Shown here: positions 1 through 8,349 of the stretch, in pieces | Layout: every line of letters starts with the position of its first letter | Position numbering within the stretch: the stretch's first letter is position 1 | Assembly: GCF_019977195.1 (NCBI RefSeq) | Contig: NZ_AP024643.1 | Span: 4,092,001 to 4,156,000 of the forward strand | DNA: 64,000 bases | Source: Arthrobacter sp. StoSoilA2 | Lineage (GTDB): Bacteria > Actinomycetota > Actinomycetes > Actinomycetales > Micrococcaceae | Reading direction: 5' to 3' | Program-made: the position numbers and the translations under genes | The notes under the pieces: generated by a model | Databases searched by the model: none | The model's input: the letters and a program-made list of their open reading frames with translations, nothing else | Told to the model about the DNA's origin: nothing

Positions 1-489
1 CTGCTGCAGGATGATCGTGATGCCGATGCCAGCGAGCATGGCTTTGACCACCACCGGCGACACTGCCAGTGCGGCCCGGCCTACGCGGCTGATACCCAGC
101 AGCAACTGCACGACGCCGGCAGCAGCCGTAATCGCACACGTCACCTGCCAGCCGAACTCGTCAACCAGGCCGGCAACGACGACGGTCAGGCCCGCGGCGG
201 GACCGCTCACCTGGAGTGGAGAGCCGCCCAGGCTGCCCGCGACGATTCCGCCGATGGCAGCTGCGATGAGCCCGGCCATGACAGGTGCTCCGGAGGCCGC
301 CGCGATGCCGAGGGACAGCGGAAGGGCAACGAGGAAAACCACCAAGGACGCAGGGAGGTCGGCGCCGAGGTTGCTGAGGAAACCTTGGGCTTTGCGCGGG
401 TTGCCGGGCGGGTTCTTTCCGGGCGGGTTCTTTCCGGGCGGACTGTGGGAGTCGATTGATATGGAAGCGGAGTCGTTTGGTTGTGGCAC
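1..489 (-). CDS. SulP-family anion transporter, N-terminal part
   Basis: The minus-strand frame aligned with codon position 358 reads as the start of a SulP/SLC26 permease: a short polar N-terminus, then hydrophobic segments with the family-typical stretch LVVFLVALPLSLGIAAASGA, followed by further membrane helices. The gene runs off the left edge, so the transport core is incomplete and the substrate (sulfate, bicarbonate or another anion) cannot be named. I chose the GTG at 489 because AGGA lies six bases upstream; an ATG at 543 is also in frame but has no ribosome site. A tandem PPGKN repeat sits in the N-terminal tail near residues 17-30, before the first helix. Confidence 0.75.
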   Translation of the reverse strand, partial: MPQPNDSASISIDSHSPPGKNPPGKNPPGNPRKAQGFLSNLGADLPASLVVFLVALPLSLGIAAASGAPVMAGLIAAAIGGIVAGSLGGSPLQVSGPAAGLTVVVAGLVDEFGWQVTCAITAAAGVVQLLLGISRVGRAALAVSPVVVKAMLAGIGITIILQQ

Positions 490-791
490 TGGAATTCCTA
501 AGGCTCGGGAACATTGACTCCTCCAGCGTAGGAATCCTGTCATGTTAAATGACAAGATGATGTGATTCTTGTGACAAAACTTGTGAAAAGGCTGCGTCAT
601 GTGGCGACAAAGGGGAACTTTTCCGCGGGCGGGACTCGTTGGAAACCCAGCGCAATGCTCACCTCCGTCCCACCTCGGCGCGATGCCATAAATGGCTCGG
701 CACTTGGGAAGTCGGCAGTGATGCCCCTCCCGCCGTCGTTCTTGCTTCTCGCAGCCCATAAACTAAGGCTCCTTAGTTTAGGCTTGAGTCC
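490..791. other. Intergenic region between divergent SulP and acyl-CoA dehydrogenase genes
   Basis: This stretch of 302 bases separates two divergently transcribed genes and should carry both promoters. The part near 540-590 is AT-rich. The only clear structure is the inverted repeat at 759-780. Short open frames inside have no coding look or recognisable product. Confidence 0.5.
759..780. promoter_or_regulatory. Perfect 10-bp inverted repeat, probable operator
   Basis: The arms TAAACTAAGG and CCTTAGTTTA are exact inverse copies separated by CT. The repeat ends 11 bases before the ATG at 792, so a bound repressor would block initiation or translation of the three-gene cassette. The form suggests a dimeric TetR- or MarR-type regulator; no such gene is adjacent. 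Confidence 0.55.
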
Positions 792-1865
792 ATGAGCGAC
801 CCCGAAGCCCAACCCGTACGCATCAGTTCCGAGTCCGTTCAACTTCAAGCCCTCGAACCCGTACTCGAACAAATCCGGGCGGCCGTGGGTAACATCCCTG
901 AACTGTTGGCCATTGCCGGGGAGATAGGACACACTGCTCCGAAGCCTGGCGAGGGCAACACAGCCAAGCTCTGGGAACTCCTGGCGTCCGTCACGGCCGT
1001 GGACGTGGCCGCCGGACGCGTCCTTGAACCCCACCTGGACGCCCTCGCGATCCTGGCCCAGTCCGGTTCCGAAGCAGTCGCGACAGGCCCGTGGGGAGTC
1101 TTCGCGGCCGAAGGTCCCGGCATGAAACTCGAGGCCAAGACCGACCCTGCCGGAAACTACGTACTCAACGGCGCCAAACCATGGTGCTCGCTGGCCGCCC
1201 AGCTGGACAATGCCATCATCACAGCCCACACGGAGGGCAACGGCAGGACGGCCTTCGCCGTCAGCCTGAAGGACCCTGGAGTTTCGTGCGAAACCCCGAG
1301 GTGGACCAGCCGGGGCCTGCAGGAAATCCCCAGCGGCACCGTCCACTTCGAGCATGTGAAGGCAGCACCGGTGGGCGACGAGGACTGGTATTTCAAACGT
1401 CCCGGCTTCGCGTGGGGTGGCATGGGAGTGGCCTCGTGCTGGTTCGGCGGAGCCGTGGCAATGGCCCGTGACTTCAGGGCAGCCCTGGCCGCGGGCGTAG
1501 GAAACGGCCGGAACCCGGACCAGATCGCCCTCGCTTCCCTGGGCGAGGTGGACCGGATCCTCACCTCCGTCGGCGGATACCTGGCCGCAACAGCCGAACG
1601 GATCGACGCCGGCCGGCTGGCCGATTCAGGTGGAGACGGCTCCAGCGCCTGGAGCGAAGCCTTGCGCGTCCGCGGGACTGTTGCCGCCGCCGTCGAACGT
1701 GTCCAAACGGTTGTGAGCCAGAACCTTGGACCGGGCCCGCTGGCTTTCAACGAGGGGTACGGAAAACGAATGGCGGACCTGTCCTTATACATTCGCCAGC
1801 ACCACGCCCTGAGAGACGACGCGCAGTTGGGCGCCTTGACTCTGGATGGGGACGCCGGATGGTGA
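792..1865 (+). CDS. Acyl-CoA dehydrogenase family protein
   Basis: A 357-residue protein with the acyl-CoA dehydrogenase layout: an alpha-helical N-terminal part, a middle beta domain around residues 95-190 (the PWGVFAAEGPG and NGAKPWCSL stretches match the flavin-contacting strands), and a C-terminal helical bundle. It is shorter than the usual 380-400 residues, and I cannot place the catalytic glutamate with confidence. The ATG follows the 759-780 inverted repeat. Its stop overlaps the start of the next gene within ATGGTGA, so it is translationally coupled to the PIG-L/methyltransferase gene. The context argues against plain beta-oxidation and for oxidation of a special acyl or amino-acyl intermediate. 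Confidence 0.8.
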   Translation: MSDPEAQPVRISSESVQLQALEPVLEQIRAAVGNIPELLAIAGEIGHTAPKPGEGNTAKLWELLASVTAVDVAAGRVLEPHLDALAILAQSGSEAVATGPWGVFAAEGPGMKLEAKTDPAGNYVLNGAKPWCSLAAQLDNAIITAHTEGNGRTAFAVSLKDPGVSCETPRWTSRGLQEIPSGTVHFEHVKAAPVGDEDWYFKRPGFAWGGMGVASCWFGGAVAMARDFRAALAAGVGNGRNPDQIALASLGEVDRILTSVGGYLAATAERIDAGRLADSGGDGSSAWSEALRVRGTVAAAVERVQTVVSQNLGPGPLAFNEGYGKRMADLSLYIRQHHALRDDAQLGALTLDGDAGW

Positions 1866-3217
1866 GCTTCTCGCACGCAGACACGGGAACAACCGAGGCG
1901 GAATGGGCGGCCAGCGGCGTCGCTGCCTTGCCGGAGTTGCCGCTGGACGCAAGCGAACTCACAAGCATGGCCTTTGTGGTGCTCGCCGCGCACCCGGACG
2001 ACGAAACACTCGGCGCCGGCGGCCTCCTGGCCAAGCTCCACCACAGCGGGGCCACCGTGAAGCTCCTGCTCTGCACTGCCGGCGAAGCGTCGCACCCGGA
2101 GTCGCAAACCACCACGTCGGAACAGCTTGCCGCTATCAGGCTCATTGAGTTCGACACGGCTGTGTCCGGGCTGGCTCCCAGCGCGGCGTGGCAATTCCTG
2201 GAGCTGCCGGACGGGCAGCTGGCAGCCCATGAAGATCGAATCGAAGACGCGGTTCGCGAAGCAGCGTCAGGCCATCCGGCGGACAACGTGGTGATCGTGG
2301 CGCCGTACCGGTCGGACGGGCACACAGACCACGACACCTTGGGCTCGATCGCAGCCAGGGTTGCCGCCGCCGGAGGCCATGGCCTGCTGGAGTACCCCAT
2401 TTGGTATTGGCTCTGGGCAGGACCCGGCGATGCCGCTTGGCAGTCATGGGTACGGGTGCCGTTAACAGCGGCGGAGCGGGACGCCAAGAACGACGCGATG
2501 GGCGCCCATGCCTCGCAAGTGGAACCATTGTCCGAGCAGCCGGGTGATGAGACGCTGCTGTCCGGGACTTTCCTGGAGCACTTTTCCCGCCACTTCGAGA
2601 CCTTCGCCTGGCACCCATTCACGGCGGGGAGCAACACAGCAGCAGACGCCGAGCGGATCTTCGACGAGGTCCACTCCCGCGAAGAGGACCCGTGGGACTA
2701 CTCCTCCAGCTGGTACGAACGCCGCAAGCGTGCCCTGACGTTGGCGGCCTTGCCCAAGGAGTCGTATGATTCCGGCCTGGAAGTGGGCTGTTCCATCGGC
2801 ACGCTCAGCGAGGAACTCGCCCGGCGCTGCCGGCAATTCCTTGGAGTGGACGCCAGCAGCACGGCATTGCTCCAGGCAACACAGCGGCTCTCCGGATACC
2901 CCTCGGCCGAAGCCCGCCGCCTCACTGTGCCGGATGAGTGGCCGGAAGGGACCTTCGACCTGGTGGTGTTGTCCGAGACGGGCTATTACCTTTCGCCGGA
3001 AGAACTGAGCGAACTACTGGACCGGATTCGAGCTTCCACCCGGCCCGGCGGCACCCTGCTTCTTTGCCATTGGCGGCACCCGATCTCGGGCTGGCAACTG
3101 GACGCAGAGGCAGTTCACGCAATGGCCCGCAGCCATCTTGCGTGGCCCGCGCATGGGATCTACCGGGAAAGGGACTTCATGCTGGAGATCCTTATTGCCC
3201 CGAGTGAAACGCTGTGA
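1859..3217 (+). CDS. Bifunctional PIG-L deacetylase / SAM-dependent methyltransferase
   Basis: A 452-residue two-domain protein. Residues about 35-240 form a PIG-L (LmbE-like) zinc N-deacetylase: the AHPDDE metal motif is near residue 43 and a DGHTDHD metal/catalytic segment near residue 155. Residues about 275-445 form a class I methyltransferase of NodS type, with the SAM-binding LEVGCSIG motif and the acidic FLGVDAS end of strand 2. Fusion of the two suggests one substrate is N-deacetylated and then methylated, probably a sugar or glycolipid. It overlaps the acyl-CoA dehydrogenase upstream and the glycosyltransferase downstream, so the three are made together. Confidence 0.85.
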   Translation: MVSFSHADTGTTEAEWAASGVAALPELPLDASELTSMAFVVLAAHPDDETLGAGGLLAKLHHSGATVKLLLCTAGEASHPESQTTTSEQLAAIRLIEFDTAVSGLAPSAAWQFLELPDGQLAAHEDRIEDAVREAASGHPADNVVIVAPYRSDGHTDHDTLGSIAARVAAAGGHGLLEYPIWYWLWAGPGDAAWQSWVRVPLTAAERDAKNDAMGAHASQVEPLSEQPGDETLLSGTFLEHFSRHFETFAWHPFTAGSNTAADAERIFDEVHSREEDPWDYSSSWYERRKRALTLAALPKESYDSGLEVGCSIGTLSEELARRCRQFLGVDASSTALLQATQRLSGYPSAEARRLTVPDEWPEGTFDLVVLSETGYYLSPEELSELLDRIRASTRPGGTLLLCHWRHPISGWQLDAEAVHAMARSHLAWPAHGIYRERDFMLEILIAPSETL

Positions 3218-3966
3218 CCACCGCGGACCGGCAAAAAATCCGGAGCGTCGCGGTGGTCATGCCGGCCCACAACGAGGAACGGCACATCGGCTCAGCATTG
3301 GCGGCGTTGCAGACCGCGGCGGATGCCCTGCAGCGCGAGCACCCCGGAATCGGAGTTTCAATCGCTGTGGTCCTGGACGCCTGCACGGACCGATCCTCCA
3401 GCATCACGGCTGCGTACACTTCGGCTGATCTCCGTTTCCTCCCGGTGGAGGTCGGATTTCGCAGCACGGGCGCCAGCCGCGACGCCGGCATCCGTGCCGC
3501 CCTGGAACGCCTGCCCTTCGCCGCAGTCGCAGGCGCAGGTACGTGGTTGGCCACCACCGACGCCGACTCCACCGTCCCGGGACACTGGCTGGTGCGACAG
3601 GTGGAACTTGCCAACGCCGGTGCCGACGCCATCTTGGGATCCGTGGAGCCGGACTCCCGGGACATGGACGAGGCGGTCCTGGAACGCTGGCGGGAACTGC
3701 ACCCCTCCCGGGAAGACCATCCCCATATTTACGGGGCAAACCTTGGCGTCCGTGCTTCTGCGTACCTGGCCGCGGGCGGCTTTCCGAGGCTAAGGTCCCA
3801 CGAGGACCGGGTCCTGGTTGAACGCCTTCGGCGGCTCGGGCTGGCGGTCATCGCCACGGACACCACCAAGGTGACAACCTCCGGGCGGCTGCAGGCCCGG
3901 GCACCCGAAGGATTCGCGGCCTATCTCCGGGCCCTTGGCTCCGGGCTTTCGTCCGTGGCGCGCTAA
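3214..3966 (+). CDS. Family 2 glycosyltransferase
   Basis: A 250-residue GT-A fold glycosyltransferase. The N-terminus shows VVMPAHNEERHIGSAL (nucleotide-sugar binding), then VVLDACTDRS, and a DAD metal-binding motif (TTDADSTVP) near residue 112. There are no membrane helices, unlike processive synthases. The GTG start at 3214 overlaps the TGA of the methyltransferase gene (GTGA), so it is coupled. Its stop overlaps that of the convergent adenylate kinase gene by four bases. With the upstream partners it probably adds a sugar to a lipid or small acceptor; donor and acceptor are unknown. Confidence 0.85.
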   Translation: MTTADRQKIRSVAVVMPAHNEERHIGSALAALQTAADALQREHPGIGVSIAVVLDACTDRSSSITAAYTSADLRFLPVEVGFRSTGASRDAGIRAALERLPFAAVAGAGTWLATTDADSTVPGHWLVRQVELANAGADAILGSVEPDSRDMDEAVLERWRELHPSREDHPHIYGANLGVRASAYLAAGGFPRLRSHEDRVLVERLRRLGLAVIATDTTKVTTSGRLQARAPEGFAAYLRALGSGLSSVAR

Positions 3967-4541
3967 ACCGCCAGTGCCTTCTCCACCGCAGCAATGGCCT
4001 TCGCCGTAATCGATTCCCGATCGCCGGAGCCGTCCACCATCAACAGGATTCCGCGTTGCGTGTACGCAGTCACCACAGGCTGCGTCTCATCCCGGTACAG
4101 CTCCAGCCGGCGCTGAATCACGGGTTCAGTATCGTCGCTGCGGCCCTGTTCCTGAGCCCGTTGAAGCATGCGGGCAACGAGTTCGGCATCCTCCACATTC
4201 AGCACAAGAACCACTTCGAGCGCCTGATGCCTCGCGGCCAATATCTCATCAAGGGCGCCAATTTGGATGACAGTGCGCGGGTAGCCGTCAAGGAGGAACC
4301 CGTTCCCCGTGTCACCTTCCTCCAGCCGCTGGCGGAGCATGGCCGTGGTGACGTGGTCGGGAACAAATTCGCCCCGGTCCATGTACTCACCCGCTTCTGC
4401 GCCGAGTTCAGTCTTGTCCCGAACATGTGCACGGAAGAGGTCTCCCGTAGAGATCGCGGGGATCGAGAAATGCCGGGCGATCACTTCCGCCTGCGTGCCT
4501 TTGCCGGAACCTGGAGGGCCCATGATGATCAATCGCGCCAT
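3963..4541 (-). CDS. adk: Adenylate kinase, short (no-lid) form
   Basis: A 192-residue nucleoside monophosphate kinase: P-loop GPPGSGKGTQ at residues 8-17, the AMP-binding STGDLFR segment, the DGYPRT motif near residue 84 and RxxxYxxxT-like residues in the C-terminal part. The four-cysteine LID found in longer adenylate kinases is absent, as in many actinobacterial enzymes. I chose the ATG at 4541; a TTG at 4559 would add six residues but lies on the ribosome-site purines. In this group the housekeeping adk normally sits beside secY among ribosomal protein genes. This copy is elsewhere and single, so it may be a second adenylate kinase. Confidence 0.85.
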   Translation of the reverse strand: MARLIIMGPPGSGKGTQAEVIARHFSIPAISTGDLFRAHVRDKTELGAEAGEYMDRGEFVPDHVTTAMLRQRLEEGDTGNGFLLDGYPRTVIQIGALDEILAARHQALEVVLVLNVEDAELVARMLQRAQEQGRSDDTEPVIQRRLELYRDETQPVVTAYTQRGILLMVDGSGDRESITAKAIAAVEKALAV

Positions 4542-4634
4542 GACACAAGTCCGTTCCAAGAGGCGGCCGGGACTTAAACGATACGCCGACGACGGCGCGA
4601 CGCTCCCGCCGTCGCCGGTTTTTCTTGGCGGCCG

Positions 4635-5141
4635 CTACTGGCGTGAGGCGTTGGCCGGCTCGGCGAGGAGTGCGTCGACCTGACCGATGGCCTCCCGCAG
4701 GCCTTCCTCCATGCCCATGTCCGACATCATTTGAAGCTGTTCTTCAGAGTCAAAGCGCGTGGACATGGTCATGCGGGTGCGGTCGCCAATGGGCTCGAGC
4801 TTAACGGTGGCGTGCGCGGCTCCATGCTCGCCCATGGGGGTGCCCTGATCGTCGGCAAATCCGTAGTCGAATTCGAGGTGGTCCGGGGCGTTGATGCTGG
4901 TGAACTGCCACCAGCCGTGGGCCTTTGTTCCGTCGGGCACCGTCATGTAATAGGCGGCCTTGCCTCCGGGCGTGAAATCGTGGGTTTCGAACGTGGCTGG
5001 GACGGTAGGCGCCCCCCACCATCGTTCAAGTTGGCGTGGGTCCTCCCAGATTTTCCAAACGCGCTGAACGCCGGCATCGAACTCAGCAACGACTGTGAGG
5101 CTGAGGGCCTCCGTATTCTTGTCCACGCTGACCACGGTCAT
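4635..5141 (-). CDS. AHSA1-type SRPBCC domain protein
   Basis: A 168-residue START-like (SRPBCC, AHSA1) protein. The strand-helix opening FDAGVQRVWKIWEDPRQLERWWGAP is a family hallmark; a tryptophan-rich middle and a C-terminal helix follow. The likely start is ATG 5141 with AAGGGA eight bases upstream; an in-frame start at 5192 would lie inside the upstream gene. It follows the ArsR gene by 13 bases in the same direction, a common pairing in actinobacteria where the ArsR repressor controls a small-ligand-binding SRPBCC protein. The ligand is not known. Confidence 0.85.
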   Translation of the reverse strand: MTVVSVDKNTEALSLTVVAEFDAGVQRVWKIWEDPRQLERWWGAPTVPATFETHDFTPGGKAAYYMTVPDGTKAHGWWQFTSINAPDHLEFDYGFADDQGTPMGEHGAAHATVKLEPIGDRTRMTMSTRFDSEEQLQMMSDMGMEEGLREAIGQVDALLAEPANASRQ

Positions 5142-5154
5142 GGCAGATCCCTTC

Positions 5155-5502
5155 CTAGTCTTCAGCGAGAATTTCGGCGATCCGGTCGGCACGTTGCCGC
5201 CAGATCATTTCGTATTGGTCCAGCAGACGCCGGGCTTTTTGCAGTCCATCACGGTTCCCCCGCACGATCTGCTCCCTCCCACGCTTCTCCTTGGTCACCA
5301 GGGAGGCCCGTTCCAGGACCGCGACGTGCTTCTGCACGGCCGCGAAACTCATGGTGTAGAGCCCAGCCAATCCGGACACCGAGTACTCCCCGGATGTCAC
5401 CCTGGCCACAATGTCCCGCCGAGTGCCATCTGCCAACGCGTGGAACAACCGGTCAAGGTCCACATCACTGGAGGGTACGGAATTGAGCTGATCTACAACC
5501 AT
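5155..5502 (-). CDS. ArsR-family transcriptional regulator
   Basis: A 115-residue winged-helix repressor. Helices opening with LFHALADGTRRDIVARV and the recognition region YTMSFAAVQKHVAVLERASLV are typical of the ArsR/SdpR branch that partners AHSA1 proteins. The cysteine pairs used by metal sensors are absent, so metal sensing is unlikely. The ATG at 5502 lies inside an inverted repeat (5494-5511), which suggests tight self-repression of this gene and its partner. Confidence 0.88.
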   Translation of the reverse strand: MVVDQLNSVPSSDVDLDRLFHALADGTRRDIVARVTSGEYSVSGLAGLYTMSFAAVQKHVAVLERASLVTKEKRGREQIVRGNRDGLQKARRLLDQYEMIWRQRADRIAEILAED

Positions 5503-5511
5503 TTGGTTGTA
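5494..5511. promoter_or_regulatory. ArsR operator over the start codon
   Basis: Perfect 8-bp arms TACAACCA and TGGTTGTA with a TT spacer overlap the first codon of the ArsR gene. From memory, CAACCA-N2-TGGTTG repeats are typical of ArsR regulators paired with SRPBCC proteins. Binding here would stop both transcription and translation initiation. Confidence 0.65.
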
Positions 5512-5601
5512 CGATATCGTCGCGATGCAGGCGTGTCAATGGTTCGCTGGAATCATCCAACGGTCACCCCTTGCGGCTAACGACACGCGGAGGTAAGTTT
5601 T

Positions 5602-5628
5602 TTGAAACGTAACAAAGAAAGCGCTTTC
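5602..5628. promoter_or_regulatory. Tandem LacI-type operators before the PL26-like gene
   Basis: Two adjacent CG-centred palindromes: TTGAAACGTAACAA (5602-5615, imperfect) and GAAAGCGCTTTC (5617-5628, perfect). Their form is that of LacI/CcpA-type sites. A matching pair stands before the PL11 rhamnogalacturonan lyase at 15630-15697, which points to one sugar-responsive repressor for both genes. Confidence 0.65.
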
Positions 5629-5651
5629 CGGAACTTTAGGTGGACTCGAAC

Positions 5652-8312
5652 ATGACTCAGCACGCTCCCATCACGTGGCTCGATGGCGCACCGCCCGCCG
5701 CCCTGAGCGGTGGCACAACATGGGGGATGCCCTTTGCCCGGGGCACCGTCACGCAGGCGTCGGAGCTGTCCGTAATGGATGCCCGCGGACGCCACGTCAA
5801 CGCCCAAACCTGGCCGCTCGCTACTTGGCCGGACGGCTCCCTCAAGTGGGCGGGCATCGCCTTGGGCGCGACGGGCAACCCGGCGAGCGCATACTCCGTC
5901 ACCTCCAGCGACAAGCAAGCGCACGACGGCGGCCCGGCAGCCGGCGTCGAACGCTCGCCTGAAGTGAGGGTCAACGAAAGGGAAGAGTCCGTGACCGTCT
6001 CCACCGGGACTCTGGAAATGGTCCTGCCGCGGTCTGGAGCGAGCCTGTTCAGTATGCTGTCCCGCGACGGTTCCGTGGTGGCGAAGGACGGACGGCTCGT
6101 GAGCCTACTGCAGAACGACGTTGCGGAGGGAGCTGGCAGCACAACGCGCGAAGGCTTCACTGGCGAAGTCACGTCCCTGACGGTCGAGCAGCGCGGTCCC
6201 CTTCGCGCCGTCGTGCGTCTGGAAGGCCGCCATCGGGCGGACCTTGGCAAAAGGGAGTGGCTTCCATTCACCGTCCGCTTCTACTTCTATGCTGGCGCGC
6301 GGAGCATCCGAATGATGCATTCGTTCATCTGGGACGGCGATGCCGGGCAGAATTTCCTGGCCGGACTTGGAGTTCGGTTCACCATCCCGCTCGAGAGCGA
6401 ATTGCACGATCGCCACGTCCGGATCGCCGGAGCGGACGGCGGATTCCTTGTGGAGGCGGTCCGCGGACTCACCGGCCTGAGAAGGGATCCGGGTGAGGCC
6501 GTGCGCCAAGCCCAGATCGCCGGGGAACCCACTCCGCCGCTGAACGAATGGAGTCCCCTGGTTTCCGAACGGCTCCATCTCATCCCCACATGGAACGACT
6601 ACTCCCTCACGCAGCTGAGCGCGGACGGCTTCGAGCTACGCAAACGCACGGCTCCGGGCCACGGTTGGGTGGGCATCTCCGGCGGGACGCGATCGGCGGG
6701 ATTCTGCTCCCTGAGCGACCCTCAAGGCGGCTTCGGCGTTGGCGTTCGGGACTTCTGGCAGTCGCACCCGGGCCAGCTGGACATCCGAGGAGCGGCCACC
6801 CGGGAGGCAACGCTGACCGCTTGGCTCTACTCCCCCGAAGCCCAACCGATGGACCTGCGTTTCTATCACGACGGCCTCGGCCAGGACACCTTCGAGGAAC
6901 AACTCGAGGGGCTCGAGATTACGTACGAGGATTACGAGCCTGGATTCGGGAATCCTACGGGAATTGCACGGACCCACGAGCTCACGTTGTTCGCGTACGA
7001 CGCCACGCCCAGCGCCGAATCCCTCGCCATGGACGCCCGGGCAGCGTCCACTCCCCCGCTATTGCAGCCATCGCCTGAGTACCTGCACTCCGCGGGCGTC
7101 TTCGGCGACTGGACGCCGGTGGACCGCAGCACTCGGGCGCGGGCGGCGCTCGAAGACAAGCTCGATTTCCTGTTCGACTTCTACCAGGGCCAAAGGGAGC
7201 AGCGCCGCTGGTACGGATTCTGGAACTACGGCGACGTCATGCACACCTACGACTCCGACCGGCACGTCTGGCGCTACGACGTCGGCGGCTACGCGTGGGA
7301 CAACTCGGAACTCTCACCCGATCTCTGGCTCTGGTACATGTACCTGCGCTCGGGCCGGGCCGACGTCTTCCGCTTTGCCGAGGCAATGACGCGCCACACC
7401 GGCGAAGTGGATGTGTACCACCTTGGCCCCTGGCGCGGGCTGGGCTCGCGGCACAACGTGCAGCACTGGGGTTGCAGCGCGAAGCAGCTTCGAATCAGCA
7501 CCCCCGCCTACCGACGCTTCTACTATTACCTGACCGCCGATGAGCGCACCGGCGATCTCCTCACCGAACTGGTGGACAGCGACCAGAACTTCCTGGGGTT
7601 GGACCCGGTCCGCAAAGTACGTCCCGACGCCGATACCTACCGCCCGGACCGCGGCGCCTTGGGCGTCGGGCTGGGTACAGACTGGGGCTCGCTCGCCGCC
7701 ACGTGGCTCACCGACTGGGAACGCACCGGCAACCCCCGTTCACGCGACCGCCTCCTGGGAACCATGGCCGATATCGGCGCCCTCAAGTACGGATTCCTCA
7801 CCGGCGAAGCGCTCTACGACCTGGACAAAGGAAGGTTCGACGCCGGACGCGAGGTCATCAGCGTCTCGCACCTGAGCGCCGTGTTCGGTTTAGTGGAAAT
7901 CTGCAGCGAACTGATCAGCCTGGTGCCGGATGCATCCTTCGAGAAAGCATGGATGCAGTATTGCCGGCTATTCCTGGCTTCTCCGGAGGAGCAAGCCGCC
8001 GAAGTAGGACAGCCCCTTGCAGGCATCTACCTGACTCAGGCGCACAGCCGACTCACGGCCTACGCGGCAGCCCGACTAGGGTCCCCGGACCTGGCAGGGT
8101 TGGCGTGGGAGAGCTTTGCCCAGGGCGGGGAGAACTTGAACCATGCCGAGGCGTTCACGCTGAAAAAGATCCTGCCGCCGCATGTCCTCCAGCCCGTAGA
8201 CGAAGCTCCGACGGTTTCCACCAATGACACCGCCCAGTTCGGCTTGGCCGTCATCCAAAACCTGGCCCTTGTTGGAGGCGCGCTCCCCGGGGAGGAGGGC
8301 CCGGCGTCGTAA
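5652..8312 (+). CDS. YetA/PcRGLX-like exo-rhamnogalacturonan lyase family protein (PL26-type)
   Basis: A large 886-residue protein without a signal peptide. The N-terminal third is beta-rich, with the family-like opening ITWLDGAPPAALSGGTTWG and a WPDGSLKWAG segment. The central part is an alpha/alpha-barrel with many aromatic residues (for example RRWYGFWNYGDVMH near residue 522 and the GSRHNVQHWGCSAKQ region near residue 600) that probably form the active site. This matches the PcRGLX/YetA group, whose fungal founder releases unsaturated disaccharides from rhamnogalacturonan chain ends. Cytoplasmic location would suit processing of imported oligosaccharides. I chose ATG 5652 because AGGTGG is eight bases upstream. 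Two LacI-type sites lie in its promoter. Family assignment is from sequence memory only. Confidence 0.72.
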   Translation: MTQHAPITWLDGAPPAALSGGTTWGMPFARGTVTQASELSVMDARGRHVNAQTWPLATWPDGSLKWAGIALGATGNPASAYSVTSSDKQAHDGGPAAGVERSPEVRVNEREESVTVSTGTLEMVLPRSGASLFSMLSRDGSVVAKDGRLVSLLQNDVAEGAGSTTREGFTGEVTSLTVEQRGPLRAVVRLEGRHRADLGKREWLPFTVRFYFYAGARSIRMMHSFIWDGDAGQNFLAGLGVRFTIPLESELHDRHVRIAGADGGFLVEAVRGLTGLRRDPGEAVRQAQIAGEPTPPLNEWSPLVSERLHLIPTWNDYSLTQLSADGFELRKRTAPGHGWVGISGGTRSAGFCSLSDPQGGFGVGVRDFWQSHPGQLDIRGAATREATLTAWLYSPEAQPMDLRFYHDGLGQDTFEEQLEGLEITYEDYEPGFGNPTGIARTHELTLFAYDATPSAESLAMDARAASTPPLLQPSPEYLHSAGVFGDWTPVDRSTRARAALEDKLDFLFDFYQGQREQRRWYGFWNYGDVMHTYDSDRHVWRYDVGGYAWDNSELSPDLWLWYMYLRSGRADVFRFAEAMTRHTGEVDVYHLGPWRGLGSRHNVQHWGCSAKQLRISTPAYRRFYYYLTADERTGDLLTELVDSDQNFLGLDPVRKVRPDADTYRPDRGALGVGLGTDWGSLAATWLTDWERTGNPRSRDRLLGTMADIGALKYGFLTGEALYDLDKGRFDAGREVISVSHLSAVFGLVEICSELISLVPDASFEKAWMQYCRLFLASPEEQAAEVGQPLAGIYLTQAHSRLTAYAAARLGSPDLAGLAWESFAQGGENLNHAEAFTLKKILPPHVLQPVDEAPTVSTNDTAQFGLAVIQNLALVGGALPGEEGPAS

Positions 8313-8349
8313 GTCCTGTTGGTTCCCGACTCTCTTTGCCGCCGCGGCC

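Noticed and set aside
161..514. Minus-strand frame with a strong GGAGG site before ATG 514
   Set aside because: The protein is Arg/Pro-rich and lacks any domain, while the overlapping frame gives a clear SulP transporter with membrane helices.
597..1355. 252-residue minus-strand frame opposite the acyl-CoA dehydrogenase
   Set aside because: It is a high-GC antisense shadow: no ribosome site, no family pattern, and it runs against a well-supported gene.
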